From: Neckera pumila
Lineage: Eukaryota > Streptophyta > Bryopsida > Hypnales > Neckeraceae
DNA: 64,000 nt
Assembly (NCBI GenBank): GCA_963969595.1
Contig: OZ018418.1
Span: forward strand, 6,763,001-6,827,000
Reading direction: 5' to 3'
Made by a program: the position numbers and the translations under genes. This document shows positions 35,510 to 47,238 of this stretch, one piece after another (position 1 is the stretch's first letter; each line of letters begins with the position of its first letter). The notes below the pieces were generated by a model. The model made no database searches. It saw nothing but the letters and a program-made list of their open reading frames with translations, and was not told where the DNA came from.

Positions 35510-36150
35510 GCATAATTTAGTCTTTGGACGATCAGACACTCGGACGGCTGACTAGCCATCTGACCTTGCGTCCAACCTCAATCTTTGAAAGGTTCTCACG
35601 ATTGGAGTTTTTGTCCAAATTGGACGCATAATATACCATTGAAAAGCTCTCGACAATACCTTTCTATTGATATATTATAAAGCATATTTTAGTTGTTGGA
35701 CGATCAGACGATCAGACGATCAGATGATCAGACGGTCGGACGGCTGACTGCCCATCCAACTAACTGTCCAACCTCGTGTCTGACCTCAAGTTTTGAGAGG
35801 TTCTCACCATTGGAGTTTTTGTCCAAATTGGACACATAATATACCATTGGAAAGCCCTCAACAAAACCTTTTCAATGATATATTTTAGGTGAGGTATATT
35901 TTCGTCATAGGATGATTGAATTGCCCGTCCACCTGAGCCTGACCAATCGATCGGCCGTCCGACCTCGCGTCTAACCACCCGTCCGAACACTCGTCCGACC
36001 TTAATCTTTAAAAGGTTCTCACCATCAGTGTTTTTTTCCAAATTGGATGCATACTATACCTTTGGAAAGCTCTTGACAATAACTTTCCAATGATATATTA
36101 TGAGGTATATTTTAGTCGTCCGACAATTAGACGGTTAAAGAGTTGACTGC
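35510..36150 (+). repeat. ~212-bp tandem repeat, three copies
   Basis: AAAGGTTCTCAC or AGAGGTTCTCAC recurs near 35588, 35798 and 36011, each followed by ATTGGAGTTTTTGTCCAAAT-like sequence and an AT-rich half, and each preceded by a GC-richer half with GTCCAACCT words. A 10-bp microrepeat (GATCAGACGA) lies at 35705-35740. Confidence 0.85.
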
Positions 36151-36560
36151 CTGTTCGCTTGAGCCCGACCGACTGGCTGGCCAACCTTGCGTCCGACCTT
36201 GTATCCGACCTCCCGTCCAAAGGTCCGTTCGACCTCCGTCTGCTAGTCCAACTTCCCGTCCGACCTTAGACGTCCCATTCAAAGGCCCATCTAACCTCTG
36301 ACCGCCAATATGAAGGCCCGTCCGACCTTAGACAACCCGTCCGAAGGCCCGTCCAACCTTCGACCGTCAACCCAAAGGATTGTCCAACCTCAAACGCTCC
36401 CCCTGAAGGCCCATTTGACCTCAGATGTCTTGCCCAAAGGCCTGTTTGACCTCCAACCGCCAATCCAATGGCCCGTTTGACCCTAAACCGCCCGTCCAAC
36501 CTCGGACCCTCCATCCGAATGTGCGTCTGACCTCCTGACCTCCCATCCAGCCGTCTACTA
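36120..36560 (+). repeat. CCGTCCGACCT-rich short tandem repeats
   Basis: Dense degenerate copies of CGTCCGACCT and AAAGGCCCGT, alternating every ~25-40 bp. The minus-strand frames at 36266-36687 are repeat artefacts rich in Gly, Arg and Trp. Confidence 0.8.
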
Positions 36561-36684
36561 GACGGAGGGTTGGAGTCCATCTGAATGCCCAGGGACGTCG
36601 GGAGGCCAGCGTCCCCGGACTCTGGACTTCCAAATGTACATCCAGGGCCTTTGGATGTCTTGACAACCTTGATGGCGAATCCAT

Positions 36685-38997
36685 CAATTGGAGCTTAAAG
36701 AGTGACGAAGTGATTGTGAAACTTGTTGCTGGAGTTTCGAATCAGTATCAGTTGACTGTGAGGGGCCAATCCAAACTTTGGACAGAGGATGTGTGGGCGG
36801 AGGTATACTCATTCTGGAAGACCGGATTCAGATTAGCTTCCCGTTTGGATAAGATCAGGCAGAGTAAGTTCCGGGGTCCAGCGCATTCCATGGAAGGATG
36901 CAATATTAACAATTGTATCAATGATAGGCATAGACGGATGTTGGAGTTTTTGATTCCAGTCATGTATCTGGAAAAGCTGACTTGGGTAACGGTCACAGTG
37001 GTGAGTACCATTTTTGGAGCAATAGAGGGTAGATTCATGAACTGGAGGAGACTCATTGCGGATGTAGTCTCTAAGTTAGTTGCGCGTGCTACAGCTAGAA
37101 AAGCAAGCCCACTCAGTCCGTATTTGTTTGACCTCTACCAACTGAAGGAAGTTTTGAGTGATCCAGAGCTGCAGGCATATACCCACGGGGAGGAGGTTTT
37201 GATGTACGGCTTTACGAATGAAATCCAACCGGAACAACATACTCAGGCCAAATCCAAATCTGAAAAATCAGAGCAACCAAACTTGCAAAAGCGGACCAAG
37301 AGACAAAAGTCAACAGATTAGGCTGCGCGAGGTAAGCAAGTGATTTTGGATGAAGAAGGGCAATCCAATCATCCGGAAACAGAGCAAATGATGGAATTCT
37401 GGGAACGCGGACTTCATTAGATCAACCAGTGTTGGTAGGTCCACAACAAGATGTCGGACTATATCACCAACACCATGTCACTATTGAGAGTGGAACGACC
37501 GGAGCAGATGGCAGACGCAATCCGGCAAAGGTCGAATCCGAGGGTGCTGAGAGAGAAGGAGCTTCGGATCTAGAATTTGGAGCAGGACCAAAATGATCTC
37601 CGGGCACAAGTGTCCCAATTGGAAGGAGAGTTGGACGTGGCAAGGATGAAGGAGTCAGACGCCACCAGTCTCGTCCAAAATCTGTCAGCTTTGATTGCAA
37701 CACCGGCGGATCAAGTGCTGAGAACTAACTTCTTCACCTACATGCCGACGGCTGAAGGTAACCCTTCCAGAACAAATGTATTAAAGGTAGTCATTGACTA
37801 CCAAGCGCAAATGGAGAAGGTATTGAAGAAGATGCGACACCTGCTATGGTAGCTAGATCTAGGTAAGGCCTTGGATTTTGAAGGTTTTTCGGATGCCATG
37901 GATGCCCAAAACTACCTGCAGACTCCGGCCAAGACGGTAAGGCCGGATCAACCTCCTGTTAGGAGACATGAGATGATAATTGACAAGTCCGGTATACCCC
38001 CGTTGATGGGAAAAGAAGGAACCAAAACATCTGTTCTGCTGAGGACGGAAGCACCGATTCTAATTGAGGCGGATGCATCGACTCCAAAAAAGGCGAGAGA
38101 TTCCAATCTAGGAACGAAGATCATTTTCTACCTGACCGCTGTGCTCGCCTGCTCGCCTGGAGTCGTGCTCTTTTTGACACCGAAGTCGGTTGTCCGTTGT
38201 AATTTGGGTGAGCATTCGGGTGTCATTGCAAATTCGGCTCGGACCCATCCAATTGGCTTTGCGCACATGAAGCAAGCTTCTCCGACCAAGGCTAAGTCAT
38301 TCCGGGTGGAGATCTCGGATGATGAAGAAGAAGAATGTGAAAAGTGCACTGTGCTTTTAAATTGCTAGAATAGTAATCCGGAAGGGAGTGGAGTGGATGC
38401 AAGTTTAGAACTCAGAAAGGGTTTTGCGCGGAGGTAAGCAACCGCTAGCAAAATATTCCCCATCTCCGGAAGGTTTGCCAACTACCGGATCAGTCTAGAT
38501 TCTAGAACACACGTGTCCTCCCGATTCCAGGTGCTTTGATCTATTGTTTTAGTGAAGGTGTTAGAGAGTAAATTCTAAGTGACTTGCTTTCCGGAAAGGC
38601 CTTCCGAGAAGCTGTGAGGATTGTTGTATTTCTCTTCCCTATTACAAAATCGGAAGTAGTTTGTGTGTGTGTGTGTTTGAATGTAAGAATTACAAGTGGT
38701 AAAGTCCCTACCCCTCTTGAAAGATCAACAGTGGACCCCTTGAGGGTAAAACAAGGGTATATAAAACCAGAGTGTGATTAGAAGTAACTGGAATCCGGAT
38801 AAGGACAAATTCGGATTGGAATTCGGAAGAAAGAGTTATTTAGAAAGAGAGCAAAGACGTGGTTGCTTGGGTGTTTTTGGTGAGATCCGGACATCTTTGG
38901 TTTGCAATAACATCTGAAACTCTTTGGGACGATATTTTGTGTTATCTTACCACATTTTTGTGTTAAAGATACTTATGCCTAGATTAAGCGTACGACA
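36685..38997 (+). mobile_element. Element D, 5' truncated, internally deleted
   Basis: Homology to element G starts abruptly near 36685 (equal to about codon 40 of gene G) and runs to the family 3' end GCGTACGACA at 38997. Relative to G it lacks about 590 bp, joining GAATGTGAAAA near 38344 directly to sequence equal to G near 60080. Its 3' end lies ~50 bp from the last codon of locus 2. Confidence 0.75.
36689..38368 (+). pseudogene. Gene D: family gene lacking both ends
   Basis: A single frame, matching gene G throughout (LTVRGQSKLWTEDVWAEVYS, DRHRRMLEFLIPVMYLEKL, SPYLFDLYQ, then RAQVSQLEGELDVARMKE and KVVIDYQAQMEKVLKKMRHL). TAG codons occur at 37319, near 37419, near 37436, near 37572 and 37850. 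Where D has a stop, G usually keeps CAG or TGG, and the reverse, so the ancestor was open. The C-terminal basic tail is lost by the internal deletion; the last residues (CTVLLNC) come from 3' noncoding sequence. Confidence 0.75.
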
Positions 38998-39048
38998 ATA
39001 GTAATGATGGCTCGAAAGTTGAGGACTTTGAGAACTTATTATCCTTGC

Positions 39049-39880
39049 CTACACACTGCTAGTTCCTGTACAATTGCTCTTTGCTGCCTCCAATGCCTTC
39101 TGTTTTGCACGAGCTCTTATAACTTCTTTGAGTCGAGAAGGATATTGTGCATAGTGGCAATTAAGTGCACCATCGAAGTTCACACTCGGATCCTTCCGCT
39201 TCAGCTTACTTGCGCTTTGCGAAATTTTAGAGGCAGAAAGAGACTCGGACTCTCAAGGAGGCAGACTTGGCAACAATATATTGGCATTGTTTTTGTACAA
39301 ACGACTAGATCCAACTGATGTCGAGCTTAAAGATTGCCGCCGCTCTCGAATATACATTTGAGTATGAATGCCATCGATGGAGGGTAGTTGTCTAACTCCA
39401 ATGGATGGCGAAGGACGTTGCTGAAAACTGTCGAGTCGAGGTAAGCAAGCTGCATTCTTTGACGATGTTTTGATTTTGGGGGATTTGGCTGGGCGTGGCA
39501 CAGGGGACTCGGCAATATCATCCTTGGGGCGAAGATGTACCATAGCTTTGTCGATCGGGAGGTTTAGTTTCCGTTCCATCGCGGCCTCCATTCGAGGAGC
39601 CAATGACAACGACCTTCCTCCAGCCAAAGATGCTCGTTTTAGCGGGAACGAGGAGCAGACGGGTGTCATGAGGGGTCCTCAACTTGGGGGACTGTCAATG
39701 ATGCCGTCCTCGACGTCCCTCTTGGAGTAGTCTATGGCCGCAAATGTCGCATCTGTGGCGGAACGCAGCAAGTATGGATTTGAAATCGGCGCGAGACCGC
39801 AACTCCCTCCCTCGGATTTGCTGTGGCTCAAGATTGATTTTTGCAACCCAAACTGTAGTCTTTGTCTCAGCCTCCACTTG
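39049..39880 (-). pseudogene. Locus 2 block 5: C-terminal tail exon
   Basis: Reads LQFGLQKSILSHSKSEGG, LRSATDATFAAIDYSKRDVE and DGIIDSPPS, then TGA, CSSFPLKRASLAGGRS, MEAAMERKLNLPIDKAM, then TGA at 39253 (context suggests CGA), KLKRKDPSVNF, RLKEVIRARAKQKALEAAKS and ends SSV at 39049. GIIDSPP matches GVVDSPP of locus 1. Strongly basic end. No frameshift is needed from about 39870, only two TGA codons. Confidence 0.5.
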
Positions 39881-40649
39881 GGGGACGGAATTTTCCAACA
39901 ATCATCTTGAACCTATATAAATTACACATTAACCCAAGGAACACAAGCCAATATCCTCCATGCCAAAGAAGAACACATCCAATGAAATTTGAGGTCCAAA
40001 AGAGAAGACATTACCAAAATGTGAACTCCAAACTCGATATATTATTTATACTATTTACAAATGAATGTACACACAAAACTATGAACTACAAAATGTCATT
40101 ACAAATCCACTGAGCTTTGCTCAATAGTCTAGTTCCTAGTATGACAACTCCACTCTATAACTACGTTATCTAACGGAAGTTTGGAGCGCAATCCCATATT
40201 TTGGGTGGAAGTTTTCATCACATCAACTATTTGTTGATAACAATAGTCACCCGGGACAAGAGGCCAAATGAGGTATTAGGAGCCAACTTAGATGTAACCA
40301 CTGCTTTTTGAAAACTATTATTGATTGTGTAGTTCAATTTTTTTTGGATTTGCCAAAAAGACACATGCTTCATTAATCATAAATATTATAGTGTCACATT
40401 TGAATCATGTATAGTCTATAATGTCTTTATTTCATCTAAATTAAGTACCAAAAACCTCCAAATTAAGCATGTAACCAGTGCTTAATGAAGTATATAAAGG
40501 ATGAAAATCATGTTCAATTGGATATAACATAGCAACTTTAATGCTGTTTATGGACAATAAATAGATAAATGAAGCCATACATGAAAGTATAGGCATTCCA
40601 AGAGCTAAATGGACAAAAAGCACTACAAAGCATGTTGCGAGTGTCTCCT
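39881..40649. other. Probable intron of locus 2
   Basis: AT-rich sequence between the FCP1-like block and the tail exon. No repeat or gene seen, and no copy of the short palindromes found in locus 1 introns. Confidence 0.4.
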
Positions 40650-41356
40650 AATACCTCACTTAGACCTATTGGCCTCTATGTACTCCCTCAATCTTCCCGA
40701 TTGGACATCCGGACAAGATATCGGAGCCACAGCAAGAAGTCCCCCATGAAGAAGTTGTCCCTCCACCTCTTGTGGTCCCACGTGTCGAGGATAATGCTAT
40801 TTCCCCTTTCATTACATACACACTTTTAAGGAGTGTCGTCAAAAAGAAGGGTTTTGTCCGTGCTGAAAGACGTGTCTCCACTACAATTGAAGAACAGCGT
40901 CTCCGAGAGGACCTTCATGAAGACTACGCTTGCACCAAAGTGATAATATCTTCCTTGAGTGGTCTCTATCCTTCTGCACTCATACTGGCTTAAGACATCA
41001 AAGGGGAGCCTGCAACAACTGAAAATGTGTGCAGCTATGGGTTTAGCGTTAGACTTAGCCATCGAGGTCCAGACCAGAATCCTGTCTACGATCTCCGAGA
41101 CCTATTGGAGGAATTTGGCGACATTATTTTGCACAAATACCAACTTGGGTCCAATGACTGTGGGGTTTCTGTGGTAGAGAACATTGTCTTTGACTTTATA
41201 GCGCTTGAATTGTTTTCCATCTCCAAATTCTGCTCTAGCCACTTGATAGAGTACTCCATTTAGGTCGAAGACAATGTTTAGCCACTTCCTCCTCAACAAC
41301 GGCTCTACTTGCGCTACATTTTTTGGCACGACCTCAATTCCGCTCTCCAACTCCAT
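40650..41356 (-). pseudogene. Locus 2 block 4: FCP1/HAD-like domain with FDDTP
   Basis: Reads WLNIVFDLNGVLYQVA, then a TAG at 41102, SEIVDRILVWTSMAKSNAKP, STDKTLLFDDTP, then a TAA at 40826, and KCVCNERGNSIILDTWD. The order FDLNGVL, VWTSM, LLFDDTP is that of FCP1-type phosphatase domains. The second acidic pair (DD) is kept, but motif I has Asn in place of the second Asp, as in other plant DLNG-type members that I remember. It is the better preserved of the two copies in the window. The plus-strand frame with NDCGVSVVENI here is a shadow. Confidence 0.65.
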
Positions 41357-41392
41357 CTGATAAGATCATAACAATGTAGAAAAATGGAGTTA

Positions 41393-41645
41393 CCTGTTGA
41401 AACAAAGAAGTGGGAGAGCCACAAAGTAGAGAAATGGACTGAATGCCATACATTGATTGCGATCTCCCATTAGGAAAGGCTTCCACAAGCAACGGACGGT
41501 ACTTGCTCTTTTCTTTGTCGAATTGAGTAAGAAAACAGTGACATTGCAATACAATTAGACCATGGTCCATCTTTTGACAGTGAATACTGTATATATTATT
41601 ATCAAAATCTACATAACATGTTCGCAAAATTTGGTTTTCTGCCAT
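41393..41645 (-). pseudogene. Locus 2 block 3: short exon before the FCP1-like domain
   Basis: The frame contains FLTQFDKEKSKYRPLLVEAF and ends SPTSLFQQ before a donor-like CAG/GTAACT. The next acceptor-like TTATCAG is only ~37 bp away, a very short intron, so this join is doubtful. Confidence 0.3.
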
Positions 41646-41749
41646 AGCGTGGCAGAGCTATACACTTCGGACTATGCTACACTACACTACATGCAACGTG
41701 TCGCAGACGGTTTCGCCATCAGCCCTAAACATCAAGGAGTGGCGGGGTG

Positions 41750-42560
41750 AATGTAAGAAACAATTGTATTGTTTTTTGTCACACCTTGCATGCTGATTTA
41801 TTTTTTAGGCATAACTTTTGCGTATTGAATCCAAATGACTTAAGATTTACAGGGAAGGTGACCACTATACACCGTGCCTAATTTTTTGGCAATTTTCAAA
41901 AATGTTTTACTAAATAAAAATAGCCCCTGATTTTATATCACAAATTCCAATTTGGAGGATTTAGGTACTATTTTGTATCCAAAAAATCGAATTTGGAGCT
42001 GAAATTTGGATGAGATGGTCTTCTAGTAGACTTCTAGCTCTCCAATAGAGGGATTTAAAAAAAAATTAATTTTGTGTAGTATATAAGTCTACAAAGTGAG
42101 CTTCTTTCTGCTTGCATTTTGAAACACATAAAACATTATTTTGATGGGTTTTTTGGTGAATGATCATCTCCATAGAGCTTTTGCAAATGGACGATTTTTA
42201 TTTAATTTATTTTCCTATTTCGAACTAATTAGAGCATCAAAGTGTCTGTTTTCTTGAGATTTGGCACTTTCTAGTTCTCCCACTTAGAGAATTTTTTTAT
42301 ACTTTTCCTTTCCAGGGTTTCTTCATCTTAAAGGTATATACATTGGCCATATTTAGAAAAAAATTAAAAATTATTTTGCTATGCTTAAAGTACTCTAGGA
42401 AAAAAAGCATCAAATAGTGAAAACGCAACAAATAGTACAAGTGTTTCTTGCATTCACCCGGCGACGCCATCCTGCCAAGCAGAATGAATACAAACAAGCC
42501 ACCAAACCTAGCGGTAGTTTCTATTGTTGCCATACACACAACACAAATCACTACAATTCT
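41750..42560. other. AT-rich probable intron of locus 2
   Basis: No gene supported. The frame at 42297-42629 on either strand has no motif. Confidence 0.4.
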
Positions 42561-42577
42561 AAGTATTTTGGACTCAG

Positions 42578-43003
42578 TCAAAATGATAAGGTCAACTGGT
42601 TGTACCTGCACAATTTCCACCGGTTGTGAACCGACACCCTCTTGAGTTTCTTCGACTGCAGGCACGTCCAGCCCAACGTGTACATGTTCACTTCCCCGTC
42701 TCCGTAGTCCACTCTCTCTTCTTCAAGAGGAACTGGAAAATTCAACTGCTTGACATCCTTCCTCGACGTACCACACGCTAGCTCCTCCATAGGAGGGGCC
42801 TCAGTCGCTGCCTGTGCCTTGTTTGCAGAGGTATTGTCAACTCGACGATCACCTTGATCTCTTTGGACAGCCCCAGATGCCTGAGAAGGATTAGCAATGT
42901 CCTGATTTACTATCCCAAATCCCGCTTGATTAGGGGATGTGACCATTGGAAGTTGGGACGTGGGAGTGGAAGCTACCATATCATCGTGGGCAAAGGGGAC
43001 CAT
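42578..43003 (-). pseudogene. Locus 2 block 2: low-complexity linker
   Basis: Open frame rich in Ser, Gln, Ala and Glu (SQASGAVQRDQGDRR, then APPMEELACGTSRKD). It is in the position of the linker of locus 1. Exon borders are not clear. Confidence 0.35.
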
Positions 43004-43176
43004 GTCAGCTCTATCTTCGACTCAAGGATCTGGCAGCCTAGCAACTAGCCTGACTTGATGCTCCTTGACTTGATGCTCGGTATTTGGCAGAGGCGCAAAC
43101 AAGGATTGTTGATGAGGTGTGCAGATCGGGATGGATGCGGGAAGGCTTTGTGACTGCCCTAATGGAATCTATGAGA

Positions 43177-44233
43177 CTACAGAGACAACATGGATTTGAT
43201 AAATGCAATCTGCTCACGAAGCTTTGCAATCTCTTTATTTGATTCCGCCTGAATTGCACCGATTTTCTTATTTGAAGCCTCCTGCACTTCATTGATTTTA
43301 GCAACGAACGCTTTGCTGCTTGCCAATACTTCAGCCATTTGTCTGTCTTTGGCTTCTCTCTCAAGTTTCCTCTGCAGCCTTTGATCTCTAGCTTCATCCT
43401 CTTCTTGCCACCAACCCTTCTCTTTCTTCACGGGGACTTCAGGCATTGGGATTATGGCCTCAGAGGCACTGGATTCAGTGACCGCCTAGCTATCCCGTGA
43501 TGGAGAGGCAGCGGTTGCAGTGACTACCTGGCTATCTTGTACCAAGGAGTCAGAGGGTCCTGCAACTGCTTGTCTCGCCCCTGGCGCGCTTTTGTTGTTG
43601 GACTTCTTGTTGTTGCCGGACACATGCCAGAGGTCCATTTTCGAGACATTGTTGAGGTAGACGGTTGGGGCATGAAGACCTTCTTCTTTTTTCTCTGCCA
43701 TTCCGGGAGGTCGGCATCTTCTACCTCCATTACATCCAGGCCGGGTTGATCCCTCTCGATTAAGGGCTCAGCTTCAAGCTCTTTCTGCACCAGCAAAGGC
43801 GCAGCAGGCTGCTTCCCCCTGGTATCTTGGCCCACTCCAACAACCACATTAACACGTGCGGCTGGCGAGTCTGTGGAGACGAAAGGAAACGCCATCCAGC
43901 CAAAAACCTAGAATGTGTTCAACCCGTACGGATCGACGCCTTTGATTCCAGGGTCCGTTGAATCATGCAAACCAATGGACTTAGTTATATGCTGCACAAG
44001 ACCTGGGTGAGGATGTGGTAAGTTGAAAGCCATAGGCGGCAACTGCAGCGGTGTTGCATTGACAACCACAGGCCCCCGACGTGGCGGCGGGACATATGTA
44101 ATTGAATACAGCAAATTAGAGAACAAGAAGTCTCTTTTGTCCATTCTTTTTGCAAGATAAGCGATTGTTGAATAGCTTTTCTTGTTGTCTTTGTCAACAA
44201 AGCCATAAAAGAAAGCACCAAACATCTGCAGCA
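43177..44233 (-). pseudogene. Locus 2 block 1: linker and coiled coil
   Basis: Starts after acceptor-like GACTGCTGCAG (MFGAFFYGFVDKDNKKSYST). It has a TAG near 43908, then an acidic linker (EVEDADLPEWQRKKKK). After a frameshift near 43690 it reads EKKEEGLHAPTVYLNN, crosses a TAG near 43486, and continues with KERED-rich helix (RLQRKLEREAKDRQM, then IQAESNKEIAKLREQIAFI) ending at 43177. The helix is a good coiled-coil candidate. The first ~100 residues have no recognised fold. Confidence 0.5.
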
Positions 44234-45075
44234 GTCAATCAGTGGATTAGTAATGCGATTCAATGCAATAATATTAGATTGTTAGGGATTGACTGGTTAG
44301 TAGTTATCGTCGACACAAGGGTAGGATCAAGTTTCAACACATAGCAGACTACAAGGACCGTCAAGCCGAGGATACAAACTGTCAAAGACGCATAAAAGAA
44401 TTTGAAGACCACATGTTGGAACCTGAAAATCCACTTTTACTAATTTAAAATATAAATGAAGGAATAATATTCTTCTTAGCAGTAAGTTTTTTTGATTTTA
44501 AAATAGTTATAGACCGTCTAATGTTTAGAACCGGAAACCGGAAGTGGACTGATCAGGAATCGATGTAAAGGCTAACCGAATGTACCGGAAACAAGGAACC
44601 GGAGTTTGAATTCGCCTAGACCGGATCAGGAAAGGGGTAACAGGAATTGGCATCCAACGGTGACCTACTTAACCCTAGGGAACTACGGGAACGTTCTAAT
44701 CATTAGTGAACGGAAATCCTAAACGGGCAGGTTTAACGGGCAAAGCCTGGATTAGGGGAATCATTAGGAGCAGCTGGGATTGGCTCTCTTAAACCCCATC
44801 CGTCCAGAGACTGGTCACTTATATTTTCCTGCCCTGACTAAAAGTTGTAGCAACGTGCACCATTACTGGTTTCCGGTATGTGCATCAGTATTGGGTTTTG
44901 AGTTGACGGACTGCGGAAGAGAGTGCTTGAAGAACATTAAGCACAAGAGAGAGGTCTGCTAGCATCCCAGCTTAGCGTTAGGGCTTGCACAGCTGAAAGG
45001 GAAAGAGAGAGTCGTGAGGACCACTCTTTTTCCGATTTCCGAGAGTAGACCGGCCGCATCCTAACGGAAGGAGAG

Positions 45076-47238
45076 ATGGCTGCAAGTCAGAGCGGGGGAG
45101 CCACCATCTCGCTCCGGTATGTGACGCCACGATTGCCCAAGGAGGAGCTAGAGCTGGCGGAGCTGAAGGAAGACCTGGAGCAGATGAGGTGCGTTGGGTT
45201 CCTGATCCGACCGTGGGACTTCAGAAGCAAAGCAATAGTGGCGAAATTGCAGCCTGGAGCACCAACTCGCGCCGCGACCACAATCCGTGCAAAGCCCAAG
45301 CGATGGACGGCGGACATGTGGAGGAAGGTCTATCTATTCGGCCAGGAAGGCGAAGGAAGTGCATCCCGAAAACACAAGTATACGGTGGGTAAGTTCCGAA
45401 ACCCAATTAGTAAAAAAGACGGGTTCTCAGGCACCGATTGTATCAATCAGAGAAAGAAGCGGTTGTTACAATATGTCTTGGCCATTCTCAACCCGGAAAG
45501 GCCAAGCCGAGTTTCTTGGACATTGGCCAACACAATATTTGGCGCATTGTCTGGAGACCGGAAAGTAGATTGGGGAGTGGTCATCTAGGACCAAGTACTG
45601 AAAATGGTGAATAATGTTGGGAAGGCCAAGCCCTCCGCCGTCTGTCTATTCCTGATTCATCTGTATCATTTTGAGGGGGTGATGACAAAAGATGAAGAGG
45701 TAGAGTATAAGGCTGCTGCTGCCCTGGTAGAGTTTGAAGTTCCGAACTTAGATCCTGAGACCGGAAATGAGGAAGAACCCTCAGATGAGGGAGACGATGA
45801 GGATGAGACGAGCGAGTCTGAGGACGATAAGGATGAGGGTGAGGATGATGATAAGGGTGAGGAAACGAGAGAAAAGGGTCAGATAGAGGAAGAGCAGACC
45901 AAGGATACTGATCCGGTCTGGAGAGACGAGCCGCTAGAGAGAATCACCCGAGAATTGAGTGACTTCAGGAATCGGTACGAGAAGGAGCGAGGGGTGATGT
46001 AGACCATCTGCACCACAGTGGGCGTCGTCCACCCAGCTCAAGCCTTAACCCGGGTAATACGGCTTACCCGAGAGAAGGAGAAGAATGAAAACAAAGAAGA
46101 ATTGGCAAAGCTTTCCGGCCAAGTGGCCACTCTTAAATAGGAGTTGCGCCAGAAAACAGAAGAGGTGGAGAAGGAGAAAACGTTCTCCAAGCAGACGCGA
46201 GACACCATCTCCCGAATCTAGGAATTCATCACCCATCCAGGTGAAGTTGTCAACAAGGCTAACTTGTTTGACCAAACAAGTAATGGTGGAAGGATGACAG
46301 CTGCATCAGAAGCCCATACTGGCTATGGTGACTTATCACAAGAAGATGGAGTCCACATTAGAACAGTTGCGAGAAGTGATGCGCGAGGTAAACCTTCGAA
46401 GTGATCCTGCACCGAGATCGGAACCGGATCACGAACTAGTTCAGCAGCCAACAACAGAGGACAAGGGTAAAGGTGAGACTTCTCACATGCAACCAAACCT
46501 ACCTGTACCGGAGGAGCACCAGGAAGCCAAGATAAGTCAGGTGCAGGAAACTGAGGTGGAGATTACCAAAGTCACCGACCCGGATTCGGAGGATGACGTG
46601 TTGGAGATCACGAAGGTGACGGGACCGGATTCAACAAAGGCACAGGGACCGGAACCGGCAACCAGACCAGGAGGGTCCATTCCAGGGGAGAGTGCCAAGG
46701 TGAAGCAGATGAGTGCCCTCTCACCCTCCAAGTCTTCTTCCAAGACTCCCGGAAAGAAGGTGCAGTTTGGAGATGCAGGGAAGATGACGACCCTGATGCA
46801 GTCCGTGGTGAAGACAAAGACTGGAGCCGGTCGCGGCACTTCATCCGGCTCACCGAGTAAGGGCCTAATCAGGAAATCGGCTGGAGGAGATGCAACACCT
46901 TAGAGCAAGGTAGCAAAGCCTGCTCCAGTCCTCATAAGAGAAAGGTTCCTGAGCCACAGTAAGTCAAGAAGAAATTCACCAAGGTTCAGGAGGAGGAGGA
47001 AGAAGAAGAGGATTCCGACTATGATGAAGAGGAATCCGGTTCCAACCAGGATTTTGAACCTTATTCGGATCCCGATCAGGCCTTGGTAGAGACCCAAGCG
47101 ACAAAGGTGAAGGCGGCCAGAGAGAAGGCCAAAGTTCGGTCCAAACAAACTGCCAGGCCGCAAATCGGAAAGAAGCCCTTGACCCGGAAGGGACCAACAA
47201 AGGCGGGGTTTTCTCCAGTGAAGAAGATTAGAAAGTAG
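45076..47238 (+). pseudogene. Gene E: family gene, most complete acidic region
   Basis: ATG at 45076 (MAASQSGGATISLRY). The N-terminal domain reads LEQMRCVGFLIRPWDF, WTADMWRKVYLFGQEG, DCINQRKKRLLQYVLAIL, NPERPSRVSWTLANTIFGAL. A TAG at 45586 is followed by the same frame (FLIHLYHFEG) and an Asp/Glu-rich stretch to 46002. A helical region with TAG codons continues to ~46310, a frameshift leads to MVTYHKKMESTLEQLREVM and a Thr/Pro-rich region to 46903. A second shift leads to an acidic then basic end (SDYDEEESGSNQDFEPY, ending SPVKKIRK at 47238). The final piece lacks a Met and is easily missed. Function unknown. Confidence 0.65.

Larger units (their letters stand above)
39049..44233 (-). pseudogene. 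Locus 2: 3' half of a locus 1 paralogue
   Basis: Minus-strand blocks in the order linker, coiled coil, linker, FCP1-like domain, C-terminal tail match the second half of locus 1. The methyltransferase-like and ParB-like blocks are absent; element E begins 180 bp upstream of the first block (44414) and may have removed or displaced them. Stops and frameshifts are present in most blocks. Confidence 0.6.

Noticed and set aside
36266..36687. Gly/Arg/Trp-rich minus-strand frames
   Set aside because: They arise from the GTCCGACC short repeats.
41027..41263. Plus-strand frame with GSNDCGVSVVENI, resembling a Ulp1/SENP protease active-site region
   Set aside because: It is antisense to the FCP1-like block of locus 2, which has domain-order support. 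The His and other Ulp1 motifs are missing, so the likeness is chance.
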